DNA of 64,000 nt. Source: Saccharothrix coeruleofusca (GTDB lineage: Bacteria; Actinomycetota; Actinomycetes; Mycobacteriales; Pseudonocardiaceae). The position numbers were made by a program, and so were the translations under genes. This document shows, piece after piece, positions 1 to 10,554 of this stretch (position 1 is the first letter of the stretch; the number at the start of each line of letters is the position of its first letter). Under the pieces are notes generated by a model. The model made no database searches. It had not been told where the DNA came from and saw only the letters and a program-made list of their open reading frames with translations. The DNA is taken from the NCBI RefSeq assembly GCF_014648515.1, contig NZ_BMRG01000005.1, positions 275,220 through 339,219 on the forward strand, read 5' to 3'.

Positions 1-969
1 CTGGAGCTGCTGGCCGACGAGGTCGCCTCCAGCGTCGAGGAGCACGCCCGCTTCGGCGGCGTCGTGCCGGAGGTGGCCAGCCGCGCCCACCTGGAGGCGA
101 TGGTGCCCACCATGCGCCGGGCGCTGGAGAAGGCCGACGTCGAGCTGTCCGATATCCACTCCATCGCGGTCACCGCGGGGCCCGGCCTGGCCGGGGCGCT
201 GCTGGTGGGCGTCTCGGCGGCCAAGGCGTACGCGGCGGCGCTGGACAAGCCGCTGCTGGGCGTGAACCACCTGGCGGGCCACGTCGCCGCGGACACCCTG
301 GAGCACGGGCCGCTGCCGAAGCGCTGCCTTGCCCTGCTGGTCTCCGGCGGCCACTCGCAGCTGCTGCTGGTGGAGGGCCTGGCCGAGCGGATCACCGAGA
401 TCGGCTCGACCGTGGACGACGCGGCGGGCGAGGCCTACGACAAGGTGGCCCGGCTGCTGGACCTGCCCTACCCCGGTGGTCCGCCCATCGACAAGCTGGC
501 CAAGCAGGGCAACGGGTGCGCCATCACGTTCCCGCGCGGCCTGACCGGTCCGCGCGACGCCAAGTACGACTTCTCCTTCTCCGGGCTGAAGACCGCCGTG
601 GCGCGGTGGGTGGAGCGGCAGGAGCGGGCGGGCGAGGAGATCCCGCTGGCCGACGTGGCGGCGTCGTTCCAGGAGGCCGTGGCGGACGTGCTGACCGCCA
701 AGGCGGTCCGGGCGTGCAAGGACCTCGGGGTGGACACGCTGGTGATCTCCGGCGGGGTGGCGGCGAACTCCCGGCTGTCCGGGCTGGCCGCCGAGCGCTG
801 CGCGGAGGCGGGCATCCAGCTGCGCGTGCCCCGGCCCCGGCTGTGCACCGACAACGGCGCGATGATCGCCGCGCTGGGCGCCCACCTGGTCGCCGCGGGC
901 GCGAAGCCGTCCCCGCTGGACCTGTCCACCACCCCCGGCCTCCCCGTGAGCACCGTCCAGGTCTTCTGA
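1..969 (+). CDS. tsaD: tRNA N6-adenosine threonylcarbamoyltransferase TsaD, 5'-truncated by window edge
   Basis: The reading frame is open from base 1 to the TGA at 967-969, giving 322 residues; the family is about 345 long, so roughly 25 N-terminal residues lie outside the window. TsaD transfers the threonylcarbamoyl group to A37 of ANN-decoding tRNAs in the cytoplasm, working with TsaB, TsaD's partner TsaE and the TsaC product. The metal-binding HxxxH motif is seen as NHLAGH (fragment residues 90 and 94), followed by the nucleotide-binding VSGGHSQL segment and the late TDNGAMIA motif. It lies upstream of groES-groEL1, as gcp does in mycobacteria, although here a SARP gene and phoD are inserted between them. 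It converges on the SARP gene across a palindromic repeat. Confidence 0.96.
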   Translation: MELLADEVASSVEEHARFGGVVPEVASRAHLEAMVPTMRRALEKADVELSDIHSIAVTAGPGLAGALLVGVSAAKAYAAALDKPLLGVNHLAGHVAADTLEHGPLPKRCLALLVSGGHSQLLLVEGLAERITEIGSTVDDAAGEAYDKVARLLDLPYPGGPPIDKLAKQGNGCAITFPRGLTGPRDAKYDFSFSGLKTAVARWVERQERAGEEIPLADVAASFQEAVADVLTAKAVRACKDLGVDTLVISGGVAANSRLSGLAAERCAEAGIQLRVPRPRLCTDNGAMIAALGAHLVAAGAKPSPLDLSTTPGLPVSTVQVF

Positions 970-970
970 C

Positions 971-1085
971 CGCGTCGGCAAGTACTACCCGTGCGCCGTT
1001 TCCGGGCAGCTTGCCACTACCCGCCCCGGCGCCGGGTAGTGGCTAACCGCTCTCGGGAACGGGGCGGGTAGTACTTGCCGACGCG
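971..1085. repeat. Nested palindromic element A (dispersed repeat, core gcaagtactacccg)
   Basis: Two perfect 21-nt inverted arms (971-991 and 1065-1085) enclose a second perfect 11-nt inverted pair (1013-1023 and 1033-1043, arms gccactacccg and cgggtagtggc). The outer arms contain the 14-mer gcaagtactacccg, or its complement, which recurs at 13898-13911 and 21167-21180. The element fills the gap between convergent tsaD and the SARP gene, and its right half encodes the last residues of the SARP protein. A role as bidirectional terminator or REP-like element is inferred. Confidence 0.85.
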
Positions 1086-4000
1086 GGGGTGAGGCGGTGG
1101 ATGGCAGCGGTGATGCGGTCCACGTCGTGGCGCTCGGCGGCGGGCAGCGGCACGCCGACGGACTCGCGCAGGGCCGCCGCCTCGGCCAGCAGGCGGGCGG
1201 CTTCGACGGGATCGCCCTCCAGGACGCGGACCCCGGCGGTGCCCTCCAGCGCGAGCGCGACGGCGCGCGGGTCGCCCACCTCGCGGGCCAGGGCGAGCCC
1301 CTCGGCGTGCCAGGCGCGGGCGGCGTCCAGGTCGCCGCGCAGCTCGGCGACGAAACCCAGCTCGGCCAGCGCCAGCGTGCTGCCCGCCGCGAAGCCGACG
1401 GAGCGGTGCCAGCGCAGCACCCGCAGCAGGTGGCGCTCGGCGGCGTCCAGATCGCCCCGCCTGCGCGCGCCCAGCGCCAGGCCGGTCTCGGCGTACACCT
1501 CGCCCGGCCCGAAGCCCAGCTCGGCGGCCAGCCGCCGGGCGCGCTCGTGGAAGTCCCGCGCCCGGTCGTGGTCGCCGCGCAGCAGCGAGACCCGGCCCAG
1601 CCAGGACAGCGTGTACGACACCTCCGGCCACGACTCCAGCTCCTCGGCCAGCCGCAGGCCCTCCCGGTGCACCCGCGCGGCCCGCTCGTAGTCGCCGCCG
1701 ATCTGGGCCAGCGTGCCCAGCGCGAACGACGCCTGCAACCGGCCCCAGCGGTCGCCCAGCTCGGTGAACAGCCGGTCGCTGTGCTCGGCGGAGCGGTGCG
1801 CCACGTCCAACCGGCCCTGGGTGAGGGCCTGGCTCACCCGGTCGCTGAGCGCGGCGGCCTGGCCCCAGCGGTCGCCCAGCCGCCGGAACCCGGCCAGCGC
1901 CAGGTCGGTGAGCCGCTCGCCCGCGGCCATGTCGCCGATGGTGGTCAGCACGTAGCCGAGGAACCAGTGGGCGCGGGCCCGCGCCGCCGGGTCGGCGATG
2001 GCGCTCGCGCCGTCGACCGCGGCCTGGTCGACGGGTTCGCCCGCGAGCACCCCGAACCCGGCGTGCCAGGCGGCGGCCTCCGCGCCCGGCGCGGCCCGCA
2101 GCGCCCGCCTGGCCTCGGTGATCCGCCCGCGCAGGAACCAGTACCAGGTCAGGGCGCGGGTCAGGCGGGCGGCGGCGTCGCCGTCGAGCACGTCCAGCGC
2201 GGCCCGCAGGTTCGCCGTGTCGGCGTCCAGCCTGCGCAGCCACTCCAGCTGCCGGTGGCCGCGCAGCTCCGGGTCGGCGCGCTCGGCCAGCGCCAGGTGG
2301 AACGCGGCGTGCCCGCGCCGGATGGCCTCCTGCTCGCCCGCCTGCCGCAGCCGCTCCCGCCCGTACTCGGCGATCGACTCCAGCAGCCGGTAGCGCGGCC
2401 CGCCCGGCCCGTGGTCGGCCACCACCAGCGACCGGTTGACCAGCCGGTCCAGCGCGTCGAGCACCTCGTCGGCGGGCACGCCCGGCCCCGCGCACACCGC
2501 CTCGGCCGCGTCCAGCGGGCAGCCGTCGACGTGCGCGGACAGCCTGCGCAGCACCACCCGCTCCCGCTCGGCCAGCAGGTCCCAGCTCCAGTCGACGACC
2601 GCCCGCAGCGTGCGCTGGCGGGCGGGCGCGTCGCGGTGCCCGCCCGCCAGCAGCCGGAACCGGTCGTCCAGCCGCTCCAGCAGGCCCGCCACGCCCAGCG
2701 CGCGCACCCTGGTCGCGGCCAGCTCCAGCGCCAGCGGCAGCCCGTCGAGCCTGCGGCACACCGCCGCCACGGTGCGGGCGTCGTCCGGGCCGGGGGTGAA
2801 GCCCGCGGCCCGCGCCCGCGCCACGAACAGCCGCACCGCGCCGCTGGCGCCGGTGTCGTCGTCCGGGCCGGGCACGTCCAGCGGCGGCACCGCCCACAGC
2901 GCCTCGGCGGCCAGCCCGAGCGGTTCCCGGCTGGTCGCCAGCACGCGCAGCCCCGGCGCGGCGGCGAGCAGCCGCGACACCAGCGCGGCCACCGGCTCGA
3001 CCACCTGCTCGCAGTTGTCCAGCACCAGCAGCAGCTCGCGGGCGCGCAGCGCCTCCGCCACCCAGTCCGCCAGGTCGTCGAACGCGCCGGGCAGGTCCTC
3101 CCGCACGCCCAGCACGGCGGCCACCGCGGCCACCACCCGCTCGGCGCGGTCCGCGCCCGCCAGCTCGACCAGCAGCACCGTGCCCGGCACGCCCCTGGCC
3201 ACCTCGACGGCCAGCCGGGTCTTGCCCACCCCGCCCGGCCCGGTCAGCGTCACCAGCCGCGACCGGGCCAGCAGCTCGCGCACCTCGCGCAGCGCGTCCG
3301 CGCGACCGACCAGCTCGGTCACCGGGGCGGGCAGGTTGGTCCGGGGCCGACCCGCCCAGGCGGCCTCGACGCGCCGCCCGCCGACCTCGTGCTTGAGGAT
3401 CGACTCGTGCAGCGCGGCCAGCTCCGGGCTGGGTGACAGGCCGAGTTCCTCGTTCAAGGCCCGGCGCAGCGCCGTGTACGCCTCCAGCGCCTCGACCTGC
3501 CTGCCCGCCCGGTACAGCGCGCGCATGTGCAGTCCGACCAGCCGTTCCCGCAGCGGGTGGCGGACGACCTCGGCGGTGAGGTCGTCGGGCTGCTCGCCCA
3601 GCGCCAGCAGGGCTTCGGCCCGGTCCTCCACGGCGGCCAGCCGCTCCTCGGCCAGCCGCCGCGCGAACGGCGCGGCGAACGGCTCGTCGGCGAAGTCGGC
3701 CAGCGGCTCGCCGCGCCACAGCGCCAGCGCCGCGCCGAGCAGCGACGCCCGCGCGCGGGGGTCGGCGGTCCGGGCCCGCGCCACCAGGTCGCGGAACTCC
3801 AGCAGGTCCAGCGCGTCCGCCCGCAGCAGGTAGCCCGCGGGCCCGCGGCGGACCAGCGCGCGACCGCCGGGCTGCCCGGCCTCCAGCGCCCGGCGCAGCT
3901 GGGAGACCTTGGTCTGCAGGGTGTTCACCGGGTTGCCCGGCGGCCTGCCCGCCCACAGGTCCTCGGCGAGCCGGTCCGCCGACACCGGTTGCCCGTGGTG

Positions 4001-4105
4001 CACCAGCAGGTCCGCGAGCAGCGCGCGGACCTTCGCCTCGGGCACCCGGACCGGCTCGCCGCCGTCGGTCCACACCGCCAGCGGCCCCAACACGCCGAAT
4101 CGCAC
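1043..4105 (-). CDS. SARP-family regulator with BTAD, STAND NTPase and TPR domains (AfsR-like)
   Basis: This 1020-residue regulator starts at GTG 4105 with VRFGVLGPLAVW, the normal first strand of SARP DNA-binding domains; the frame stays open upstream but gives no plausible protein. The order is an OmpR-type winged helix (about residues 1-95), a BTAD segment (about 95-245), an NB-ARC/STAND ATPase with Walker A GPGGVGKT near residue 285 and a VLDNCEQ Walker B region, then a long C-terminal TPR array. Such proteins activate secondary-metabolite or developmental genes, with ATP-dependent oligomerisation. No biosynthetic cluster is visible here, so its target is unknown. It is divergent from the imine-reductase gene with about 100 bases between them. 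The final residues are encoded by the right arm of element A. Confidence 0.93.
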   Translation of the reverse strand: MRFGVLGPLAVWTDGGEPVRVPEAKVRALLADLLVHHGQPVSADRLAEDLWAGRPPGNPVNTLQTKVSQLRRALEAGQPGGRALVRRGPAGYLLRADALDLLEFRDLVARARTADPRARASLLGAALALWRGEPLADFADEPFAAPFARRLAEERLAAVEDRAEALLALGEQPDDLTAEVVRHPLRERLVGLHMRALYRAGRQVEALEAYTALRRALNEELGLSPSPELAALHESILKHEVGGRRVEAAWAGRPRTNLPAPVTELVGRADALREVRELLARSRLVTLTGPGGVGKTRLAVEVARGVPGTVLLVELAGADRAERVVAAVAAVLGVREDLPGAFDDLADWVAEALRARELLLVLDNCEQVVEPVAALVSRLLAAAPGLRVLATSREPLGLAAEALWAVPPLDVPGPDDDTGASGAVRLFVARARAAGFTPGPDDARTVAAVCRRLDGLPLALELAATRVRALGVAGLLERLDDRFRLLAGGHRDAPARQRTLRAVVDWSWDLLAERERVVLRRLSAHVDGCPLDAAEAVCAGPGVPADEVLDALDRLVNRSLVVADHGPGGPRYRLLESIAEYGRERLRQAGEQEAIRRGHAAFHLALAERADPELRGHRQLEWLRRLDADTANLRAALDVLDGDAAARLTRALTWYWFLRGRITEARRALRAAPGAEAAAWHAGFGVLAGEPVDQAAVDGASAIADPAARARAHWFLGYVLTTIGDMAAGERLTDLALAGFRRLGDRWGQAAALSDRVSQALTQGRLDVAHRSAEHSDRLFTELGDRWGRLQASFALGTLAQIGGDYERAARVHREGLRLAEELESWPEVSYTLSWLGRVSLLRGDHDRARDFHERARRLAAELGFGPGEVYAETGLALGARRRGDLDAAERHLLRVLRWHRSVGFAAGSTLALAELGFVAELRGDLDAARAWHAEGLALAREVGDPRAVALALEGTAGVRVLEGDPVEAARLLAEAAALRESVGVPLPAAERHDVDRITAAIHRLTPASASTTRPVPESG

Positions 4106-4208
4106 GATTCGAACGTAGCGGTGATCACCGGCGCCGTGCGCGAACCCCCAGCGGACCGTGCGCGGGCACGCGCACCGTGGGGTGATCCGAGCGGAACGGA
4201 GAGAGCGC

Positions 4209-5075
4209 ATGACTGGGGAGAAGACGCCGCTGACCCTGATCGGCCTCGGGCCGATGGGGCGGGGGATGGTGGCGAAGTTCCTGGAGCACGGCCACCCGGT
4301 GACGGTGTGGAACCGCACCGCGAGCCGGGCGGACGAGCTGGTGGCCAAGGGGGCGGTCCGGGCGGAGACGGCCGCGGCGGCGGTCGGGGCCAACCGGCTG
4401 GTGCTGCTGAGCCTGACCGACTACGCGGCGATGTACGAGATCCTCGACGGCACGCCGCTGGCGGGGCGCGTGGTGGTCAACCTCAGCTCGGACACCCCCG
4501 AGGAGACGGTGCGGGCGGCGGCCTGGCTGGCCGAGCGCGGCGCCGAACTGATCACCGGCGGGGTGATGGTGCCCGCGCCGCTGATCGGCACGGAGTCGGC
4601 CTACGTGTTCTACAGCGGCCCGCGCGAGGTGCTGGAGCCCTACGAGCCGACGCTGTCGGTCATCGGCAGGCCGGAGTACGTCGGCGCGGAGCACTCGCTG
4701 GCGCAGCTGTTCTACCAGGCGCAGCTGGACGCGTTCCTGACCGGCCTGGCGGGCATCCTGCACGCGTTCGCGCTGGTCGGCACGGCGGGCGTGCCCGCGC
4801 GGAACTTCGTCCGGTACCTGGCGGACAACGTCGACTCGCTGGGCCTGTACCTGGACGAGACGGTCCGCCACCTCGACGAGGGCAACCACCCCGGTGACGA
4901 GGCCAACGTGCTGATGATGGGGGCCACGGCGCGGCACGTGGTGGGCGCCAGCGAGGCGGGCGGCATCGACGCCGAGCTGCCGCGCGCGGTCCAGTCGCTC
5001 TACGACCGTGCCATCGCGGCCGGGCACGGCAGGGAGAGCTGGACCTCGCTGATCGAGGTGATCCGGAAGCGGTGA
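4209..5075 (+). CDS. NAD(P)-dependent imine-reductase-like oxidoreductase
   Basis: A 288-residue protein of the 6-phosphogluconate dehydrogenase/imine reductase superfamily. The N-terminal Rossmann fold shows LIGLGPMGRGM at residues 8-18, followed by WNRTASRADEL, which by family precedent favours NADP(H). The C-terminal helical half contains LFYQAQLDAFLTGL, placing an Asp near where imine reductases carry their catalytic residue. ATG 4209 was chosen over upstream in-frame codons because a purine-rich ggagag lies just before it and the length then fits the family (about 290). The substrate is unknown. It is divergent from the SARP gene, which may regulate it, and converges on phoD across a strong hairpin. 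Confidence 0.82.
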   Translation: MTGEKTPLTLIGLGPMGRGMVAKFLEHGHPVTVWNRTASRADELVAKGAVRAETAAAAVGANRLVLLSLTDYAAMYEILDGTPLAGRVVVNLSSDTPEETVRAAAWLAERGAELITGGVMVPAPLIGTESAYVFYSGPREVLEPYEPTLSVIGRPEYVGAEHSLAQLFYQAQLDAFLTGLAGILHAFALVGTAGVPARNFVRYLADNVDSLGLYLDETVRHLDEGNHPGDEANVLMMGATARHVVGASEAGGIDAELPRAVQSLYDRAIAAGHGRESWTSLIEVIRKR

Positions 5076-5095
5076 ACCCCACGGGGTGAACCGGG

Positions 5096-5127
5096 GGTGC
5101 GGCGCCGCGCGGTCGCGGCGCCGCACC
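5096..5127. terminator. Bidirectional hairpin between imine-reductase-like gene and phoD
   Basis: A perfect 14-bp GC-only-rich stem (5096-5109 with 5114-5127) closed by a CGGT tetraloop sits in the 58-base gap between two convergent stop codons. There is no U tract, as is common for terminators in high-GC actinobacteria. Confidence 0.75.
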
Positions 5128-5133
5128 GGCCGG

Positions 5134-6654
5134 TCAGACCGGGTTGAGGCCGGGGTTGCGGTCCTCGACCACGAACGACTTGAGCGTGCTCGCCTCCGCG
5201 CCCGGCGTGCTCACCTGGGGCAGCACCCGGAAGTCCGCCCGCATCTCGCGCGCGGTGAACTTCGTGCGCACGTAGCCGCGACGGCGGCTGTGCAGCTTGA
5301 TGTGCGGGTTGAGCCGCAGCTGCACCTCGTCCACGGTGTCGTTGCCGTCGCGCCCGGAGGTCACCGAGGTGCACACCAGTTCGGTGCCCACGGTCCTGGA
5401 CGACGCGGGGTCGTTCCAGTCCTGCTTGATGTCGGCCGCGTAGTGCGCGTGCACGTCGCCGGTGAGCACCACGGCGTTGCGCACCTTGGCGTCCACCCAT
5501 CCGCGTGTCACCCGGTCGCGGGATGCCAGGTAGCCGTCCCAGGAGTCCATGGACAGCTCCTTGTCGGGGCCGTCCTTGCGGTCCCGCTCGGCGAAGAACA
5601 CCTGCTGGCCGAGCACGTCCCAGCGCGAGCGGGACCGCCGGAACCCGTCGAGCAGCCACGCCTCCTGCTCGGCGCCGGTGATGGTGCGGGTCGCCGAGCT
5701 GGTGTCGGAGCAGGTCTTCCACCCGTCGCCGCACGCCTGGTCGTCCCGGTACTGCCGGGTGTCGAGCATGTGGAAGGTGGCCAGGCCGCCCCACCGCACC
5801 CGCCGGTACAGCCGCATGTCGCCGCCGTCCGGGCGCGCGGCGCGGCGCAGCGGCATGTTCTCGTAGTAGGCCTGGAACGCCGCCGCCCGCCGATCGGGGA
5901 ACGCCGGATCGGGTTGTTCGGGCGTGTCGTCGGCCCAGTTGTTCTCGATCTCGTGGTCGTCCCACACCACCAGCCACGGCGCGACCGAGTGGGCCAGCTG
6001 GAGGTCCGCGTCGGTCTTGTACTGCGCGTGCCGCAGCCGGTAGTCCGCCAGGGTGCGGGTCTCCGGGCCGACGACCTGGCGCACGTCGCCCGCCTTGGCG
6101 GCGTACTCGTACTGGTAGTCGCCCAGGTGCAGGACCAGGTCCGGGTGGTCCTCGGCCAGCCGCCGGTAGGCGGTGAAGTAGCCCTCGCCGAAGTGCGCGC
6201 AGGAGGCGAAGCACATGGTCAGGTCGGTGCTGAGCACGCCGGGCGCGGGCGCGGTCCTGGTGCGGCCGACCGGCGAGAGGTGCCCCTCGGCCCTGAACCG
6301 GTAGTAGTACTCGCGACCGGGGCGCAGGCCGAACGGCTCCACGTGCACGCTGTGCCCGGACTCCGGCCGGGCGACCTGCGTGCCGCGCCGCACCACGTGC
6401 CGGAACCGCTCGTCCTCGGCCAGCTCCCAGTGCACCGGGACGGGCCGGTCGGGCATGCCGCCGAGGCCGTCCTCGTTGAGCGGACGGGGGGCCAGCCGCG
6501 TCCACAGCACCACTCCGTCGGGGGTCGGGTCGCCCGAGGCGACACCGAGCGTGAAGGGGTCGGTGAGCCTGGCCCACCCGGCGCCCGCCGTGGTCCCCGC
6601 CGCGGCGAGGGCCATGCCGCCGATGATCAGCGATCGTCGCGTCACCCTGGTCAT
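5134..6654 (-). CDS. phoD: PhoD-family alkaline phosphatase/phosphodiesterase, Tat-exported
   Basis: A 506-residue secreted phosphatase. The start at ATG 6654 gives a twin-arginine leader, TRRSLIIGG, followed by a short hydrophobic stretch, so folded export through Tat with metal cofactors is expected. Mature-region PhoD features include LGVASGDPTPDGVVLWTRL, the metal-site segments VLHLGDYQYEY and WDDHEIENNWA, and VVLTGDVHAHY near the C-terminus. PhoD enzymes use Fe/Ca to release phosphate from mono- and diesters outside the cell. A PHO-box-like site directly upstream suggests PhoP control during phosphate starvation. It is transcribed alone, divergent from groES-groEL1. Confidence 0.93.
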   Translation of the reverse strand: MTRVTRRSLIIGGMALAAAGTTAGAGWARLTDPFTLGVASGDPTPDGVVLWTRLAPRPLNEDGLGGMPDRPVPVHWELAEDERFRHVVRRGTQVARPESGHSVHVEPFGLRPGREYYYRFRAEGHLSPVGRTRTAPAPGVLSTDLTMCFASCAHFGEGYFTAYRRLAEDHPDLVLHLGDYQYEYAAKAGDVRQVVGPETRTLADYRLRHAQYKTDADLQLAHSVAPWLVVWDDHEIENNWADDTPEQPDPAFPDRRAAAFQAYYENMPLRRAARPDGGDMRLYRRVRWGGLATFHMLDTRQYRDDQACGDGWKTCSDTSSATRTITGAEQEAWLLDGFRRSRSRWDVLGQQVFFAERDRKDGPDKELSMDSWDGYLASRDRVTRGWVDAKVRNAVVLTGDVHAHYAADIKQDWNDPASSRTVGTELVCTSVTSGRDGNDTVDEVQLRLNPHIKLHSRRRGYVRTKFTAREMRADFRVLPQVSTPGAEASTLKSFVVEDRNPGLNPV

Positions 6655-6673
6655 GGGGCACCACCGTGGTCCA

Positions 6674-6695
6674 CGATCGTGGACACCGGGTGAAC
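6674..6695 (-). promoter_or_regulatory. Candidate PHO box (PhoP site) upstream of phoD
   Basis: Read on the minus strand, GTTCACC (6695-6689) and GTCCACG (6684-6678) are direct repeats spaced exactly 11 nt apart. This is the geometry of the Streptomyces PHO box (11-nt units beginning GTTCACC). It ends 20 bases before the phoD ATG. A perfect 16-bp palindrome, gtccacgatcgtggac (6669-6684), overlaps the second unit. Confidence 0.62.
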
Positions 6696-6754
6696 CGCGG
6701 GCGGACGGCGGACGTGGGGTGGGCGACCCTGTGGGGTGGTCCTCCGGGGGCTCG

Positions 6755-6789
6755 TTGAAGCGTTGGCACTCGCATGGGTAGAGTGCTAG
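6755..6789 (+). promoter_or_regulatory. groES-groEL1 promoter with CIRCE operator (HrcA site)
   Basis: TTGGCACTC (6763-6771), a 9-nt spacer and GAGTGCTAG (6781-6789) match the CIRCE consensus TTAGCACTC-N9-GAGTGCTAA with two mismatches. A -35-like TTGAAG (6755-6760) and a -10-like TAGAGT (6779-6784) are 18 bp apart, so bound HrcA would occlude the promoter. The leader to groES is about 100 nt. Confidence 0.9.
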
Positions 6790-6890
6790 ATGCACGGCAC
6801 CAGCAACCGCCCCGACCCCCGCGACGGCGGGGTGGCAGGAGCCGTAAACGCAACCTGCCAACGCTTTCGACGACCGTGGAGGTCAGCCCG

Positions 6891-7184
6891 GTGAGCGTGA
6901 ACATCAAGCCGCTCGAGGACAAGATCGTCGTCCAGGCCAGCGAGGCCGAGACCACGACCGCTTCCGGCCTCGTGATCCCGGACACCGCGAAGGAGAAGCC
7001 CCAGGAGGGCAAGGTCCTCGCGGTCGGCCCCGGCCGGATCGACGACAAGGGCAACCGCGTTCCGGTGGACGTGGCTGTCGGCGACGTCGTCATCTACTCG
7101 AAGTACGGCGGCACCGAGGTCAAGTACAACGGCGAGGAGTACCTGATCCTCTCCGCCCGCGACGTGCTGGCCGTCATCAACTGA
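6891..7184 (+). CDS. groES: Co-chaperonin GroES (Cpn10)
   Basis: A 97-residue protein starting at GTG 6891 ([12 protein letters not shown] after the first residues), with GGAGG at 6878-6882 as ribosome site. The mobile-loop region reads [18 protein letters not shown] and the core [19 protein letters not shown] is standard Cpn10. It forms the heptameric lid of the GroEL chamber in the cytoplasm. It is the first gene of the CIRCE-controlled heat-shock operon with groEL1. A GC-rich hairpin lies in the 77-base gap to groEL1 and may tune the ratio of the two. Confidence 0.98.
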   Translation: MSVNIKPLEDKIVVQASEAETTTASGLVIPDTAKEKPQEGKVLAVGPGRIDDKGNRVPVDVAVGDVVIYSKYGGTEVKYNGEEYLILSARDVLAVIN

Positions 7185-7195
7185 CGTTCGGCTGA

Positions 7196-8884
<1,689 letters not shown>

Positions 8885-8943
8885 GCCGAGCCGCTGAACC
8901 GAGCCGCTGAGCCGGACTGCTGAGCCGGAGGCGAGTCGATCCA

Positions 8944-8973
8944 GGGGGCGGTACCCGAACGGGTGCCGCCCCC
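8944..8973. terminator. Terminator between groEL1 and whiB3
   Basis: A 13-bp stem (8944-8956 with 8961-8973, one G-U pair) with a GAAC loop lies between two convergent genes. It follows a short degenerate run of gagccgctga-like repeats just after the groEL1 stop. Confidence 0.75.
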
Positions 8974-8980
8974 GGCGCGT

Positions 8981-9277
8981 TCAGGTGAGGGTGTACTGCC
9001 GCTTGCGGGCCCGGATGATGCCGTCCCGCTCCGATTCCGACAGCCCGCCCCAGATGCCGTACGGCTCCTGCACGGCTAGGGCGTGCTTGCGGCACATCTC
9101 CAGCACCGGGCAGGTCTGGCAGACCGCTTTGGCCCTGGCCTCCCGCCTGGCCCTGGCGGGGCCGCGCTCACCGTCCGGGTGGAAGAAGAACGCGCTGTCC
9201 ATTCCGCGGCACGAGCCGCGCATCTGCCAGTCCCACAGGTCGGCGTTGGGACCGGGAAGCCTTCGGGTGTCCGCCAT
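8981..9277 (-). CDS. whiB3: WhiB-family iron-sulfur regulator, WhiB3/WhiD type
   Basis: A 98-residue Wbl protein. Four cysteines at residues 23, 53, 56 and 62 would ligate a [4Fe-4S] cluster, and GIWGG forms the turn before the basic C-terminal tail (RARKRQY). The segment around LPGPNADLWDWQMRGSCRG closely resembles mycobacterial WhiB3 and Streptomyces WhiD, the latter needed for spore maturation. Its place next to groEL1 matches Rv3416. The start ATG 9277 follows an AGGAGG site. Wbl proteins bind the principal sigma factor and respond to NO, oxygen or redox state. It is divergent from the MerR-type gene across 180 bases in which I see no clear operator. Confidence 0.95.
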   Translation of the reverse strand: MADTRRLPGPNADLWDWQMRGSCRGMDSAFFFHPDGERGPARARREARAKAVCQTCPVLEMCRKHALAVQEPYGIWGGLSESERDGIIRARKRQYTLT

Positions 9278-9457
9278 CGAACCGCCTCCTTGGCCGACTG
9301 CACTGCTCCGTTCGGCGTAGCGATGATCCACCGTAAAACCGCGTCAAAGCTTGTTCAAGGGGTCGGGGAGCGCTTCCGTGTCAATTCAGTCCATGGGCTG
9401 GTACCGGTCCACCGACCCGGATTTGCCGGTGACCGCAGGTGAACGGACCATGTCTGC

Positions 9458-10474
9458 GTGACGACCCCCCGCGAGCACCCCCTCCCGCACCTCGGCGGTG
9501 AGCGGGAAACCGTTGTGCCACAAGAAGAGTCACCGCACCTGGTGCTGCTCTCGGTGGCCGCGGTGGCACGCAGGCTGGGGGTGGCCCCGGCTACTCTGCG
9601 CACCTGGGACCGGCGTTACGGACTGGGGCCCAGCAATCACACTTCCGGGCGACACCGGAAATACGCGCCGGGTGACGTGGCGCGGCTGGAGCTGATGCAG
9701 CGGGCACTGCAGCGCGGCGCCTCGTCGGCCGAAGCGGCCAAGTACGCGCTGACCGCGCCCCGCGAGTCCGCCGCGGCGCCGCTGCTGACCGGCGGCGAGT
9801 TCGCCCCGGCCGGTTCGTCCCCCGGTGAGCCCTCCTCCGATGGGCGCGACCTGCGGATGTCCGGCGCGGGCCGCCGGGCGCGTGGGCTGGGCCGCGCGGC
9901 GCTGGCCATGGACGCCACCGCCGCGCAGCGGCTGCTGGCGGACTCGATCGAGGCCGACGGCGTGATCGCGACCTGGGACGAGGTGGTCCGCCCCGTGCTG
10001 GCCGCGGTGGCGGCCCGGTGGGCGCACTCGGGCGCGGGCGTGGAGGTCTCGCACCTGCTGGACGAGTGCGTGCTGGCTGCGATGGTGCGCGCCACGCCGC
10101 TGGTGACCGAGCCGCGCAACCACCGCCCGGTGCTGCTGGCGTGCCTGCCCGAGGAGCGGCACGTGCTGCCGCTGTACCCGCTGGCCGCGGTGCTGGCGCG
10201 GCGCGGGATCGGGGTGCGGCACCTGGGGGCGGCGCTGCCGCTGGACGCGCTGACCTCGGCGGTGCGGCGCACCGCGCCCTCGGCGGTGGTGCTGTGGGCG
10301 CAGCTGCCGCGCTACGCCGATCCGGGCGCGGTGTCGGCGCTGCCCAGGACGCGGCAGCAGGTGCGGGTGTTCGCGGCCGGTCCTGGCTGGGAGCGCGGCG
10401 TGGTGCCCGCGCCCGCCGAGCGGGTCAACGACCTGAGCTCGGCGGCGGACGCGGTCGAGCGCGCGGTCTGCTGA
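9458..10474 (+). CDS. MerR-type regulator with C-terminal B12-binding-like domain
   Basis: A 338-residue protein starting at GTG 9458. Residues about 28-75 form a MerR helix-turn-helix (VARRLGVAPATLRTWDRRYG, then a basic RHRKYAPGDVARL wing). A Pro/Ser-rich linker leads to a C-terminal half resembling the helical plus Rossmann parts of cobalamin-binding regulators such as CarH. The usual DxHxxG cobalamin ligand motif is not evident; the nearest match is PEERHVLPLY, so B12 binding is doubtful. It sits in the developmental regulator cluster between whiB3 and bldM. Its ligand and targets are unknown. No good ribosome site is seen, so the start is moderately certain. Confidence 0.78.
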   Translation: MTTPREHPLPHLGGERETVVPQEESPHLVLLSVAAVARRLGVAPATLRTWDRRYGLGPSNHTSGRHRKYAPGDVARLELMQRALQRGASSAEAAKYALTAPRESAAAPLLTGGEFAPAGSSPGEPSSDGRDLRMSGAGRRARGLGRAALAMDATAAQRLLADSIEADGVIATWDEVVRPVLAAVAARWAHSGAGVEVSHLLDECVLAAMVRATPLVTEPRNHRPVLLACLPEERHVLPLYPLAAVLARRGIGVRHLGAALPLDALTSAVRRTAPSAVVLWAQLPRYADPGAVSALPRTRQQVRVFAAGPGWERGVVPAPAERVNDLSSAADAVERAVC

Positions 10475-10554
10475 AGCGGTCCGCCGGAGCCGTTTGCCGG
10501 AGCCGTTTGCTGAAGCCGGGCGCGTTCGACGCACGGGGCGGCTAGGTTCAGCGC

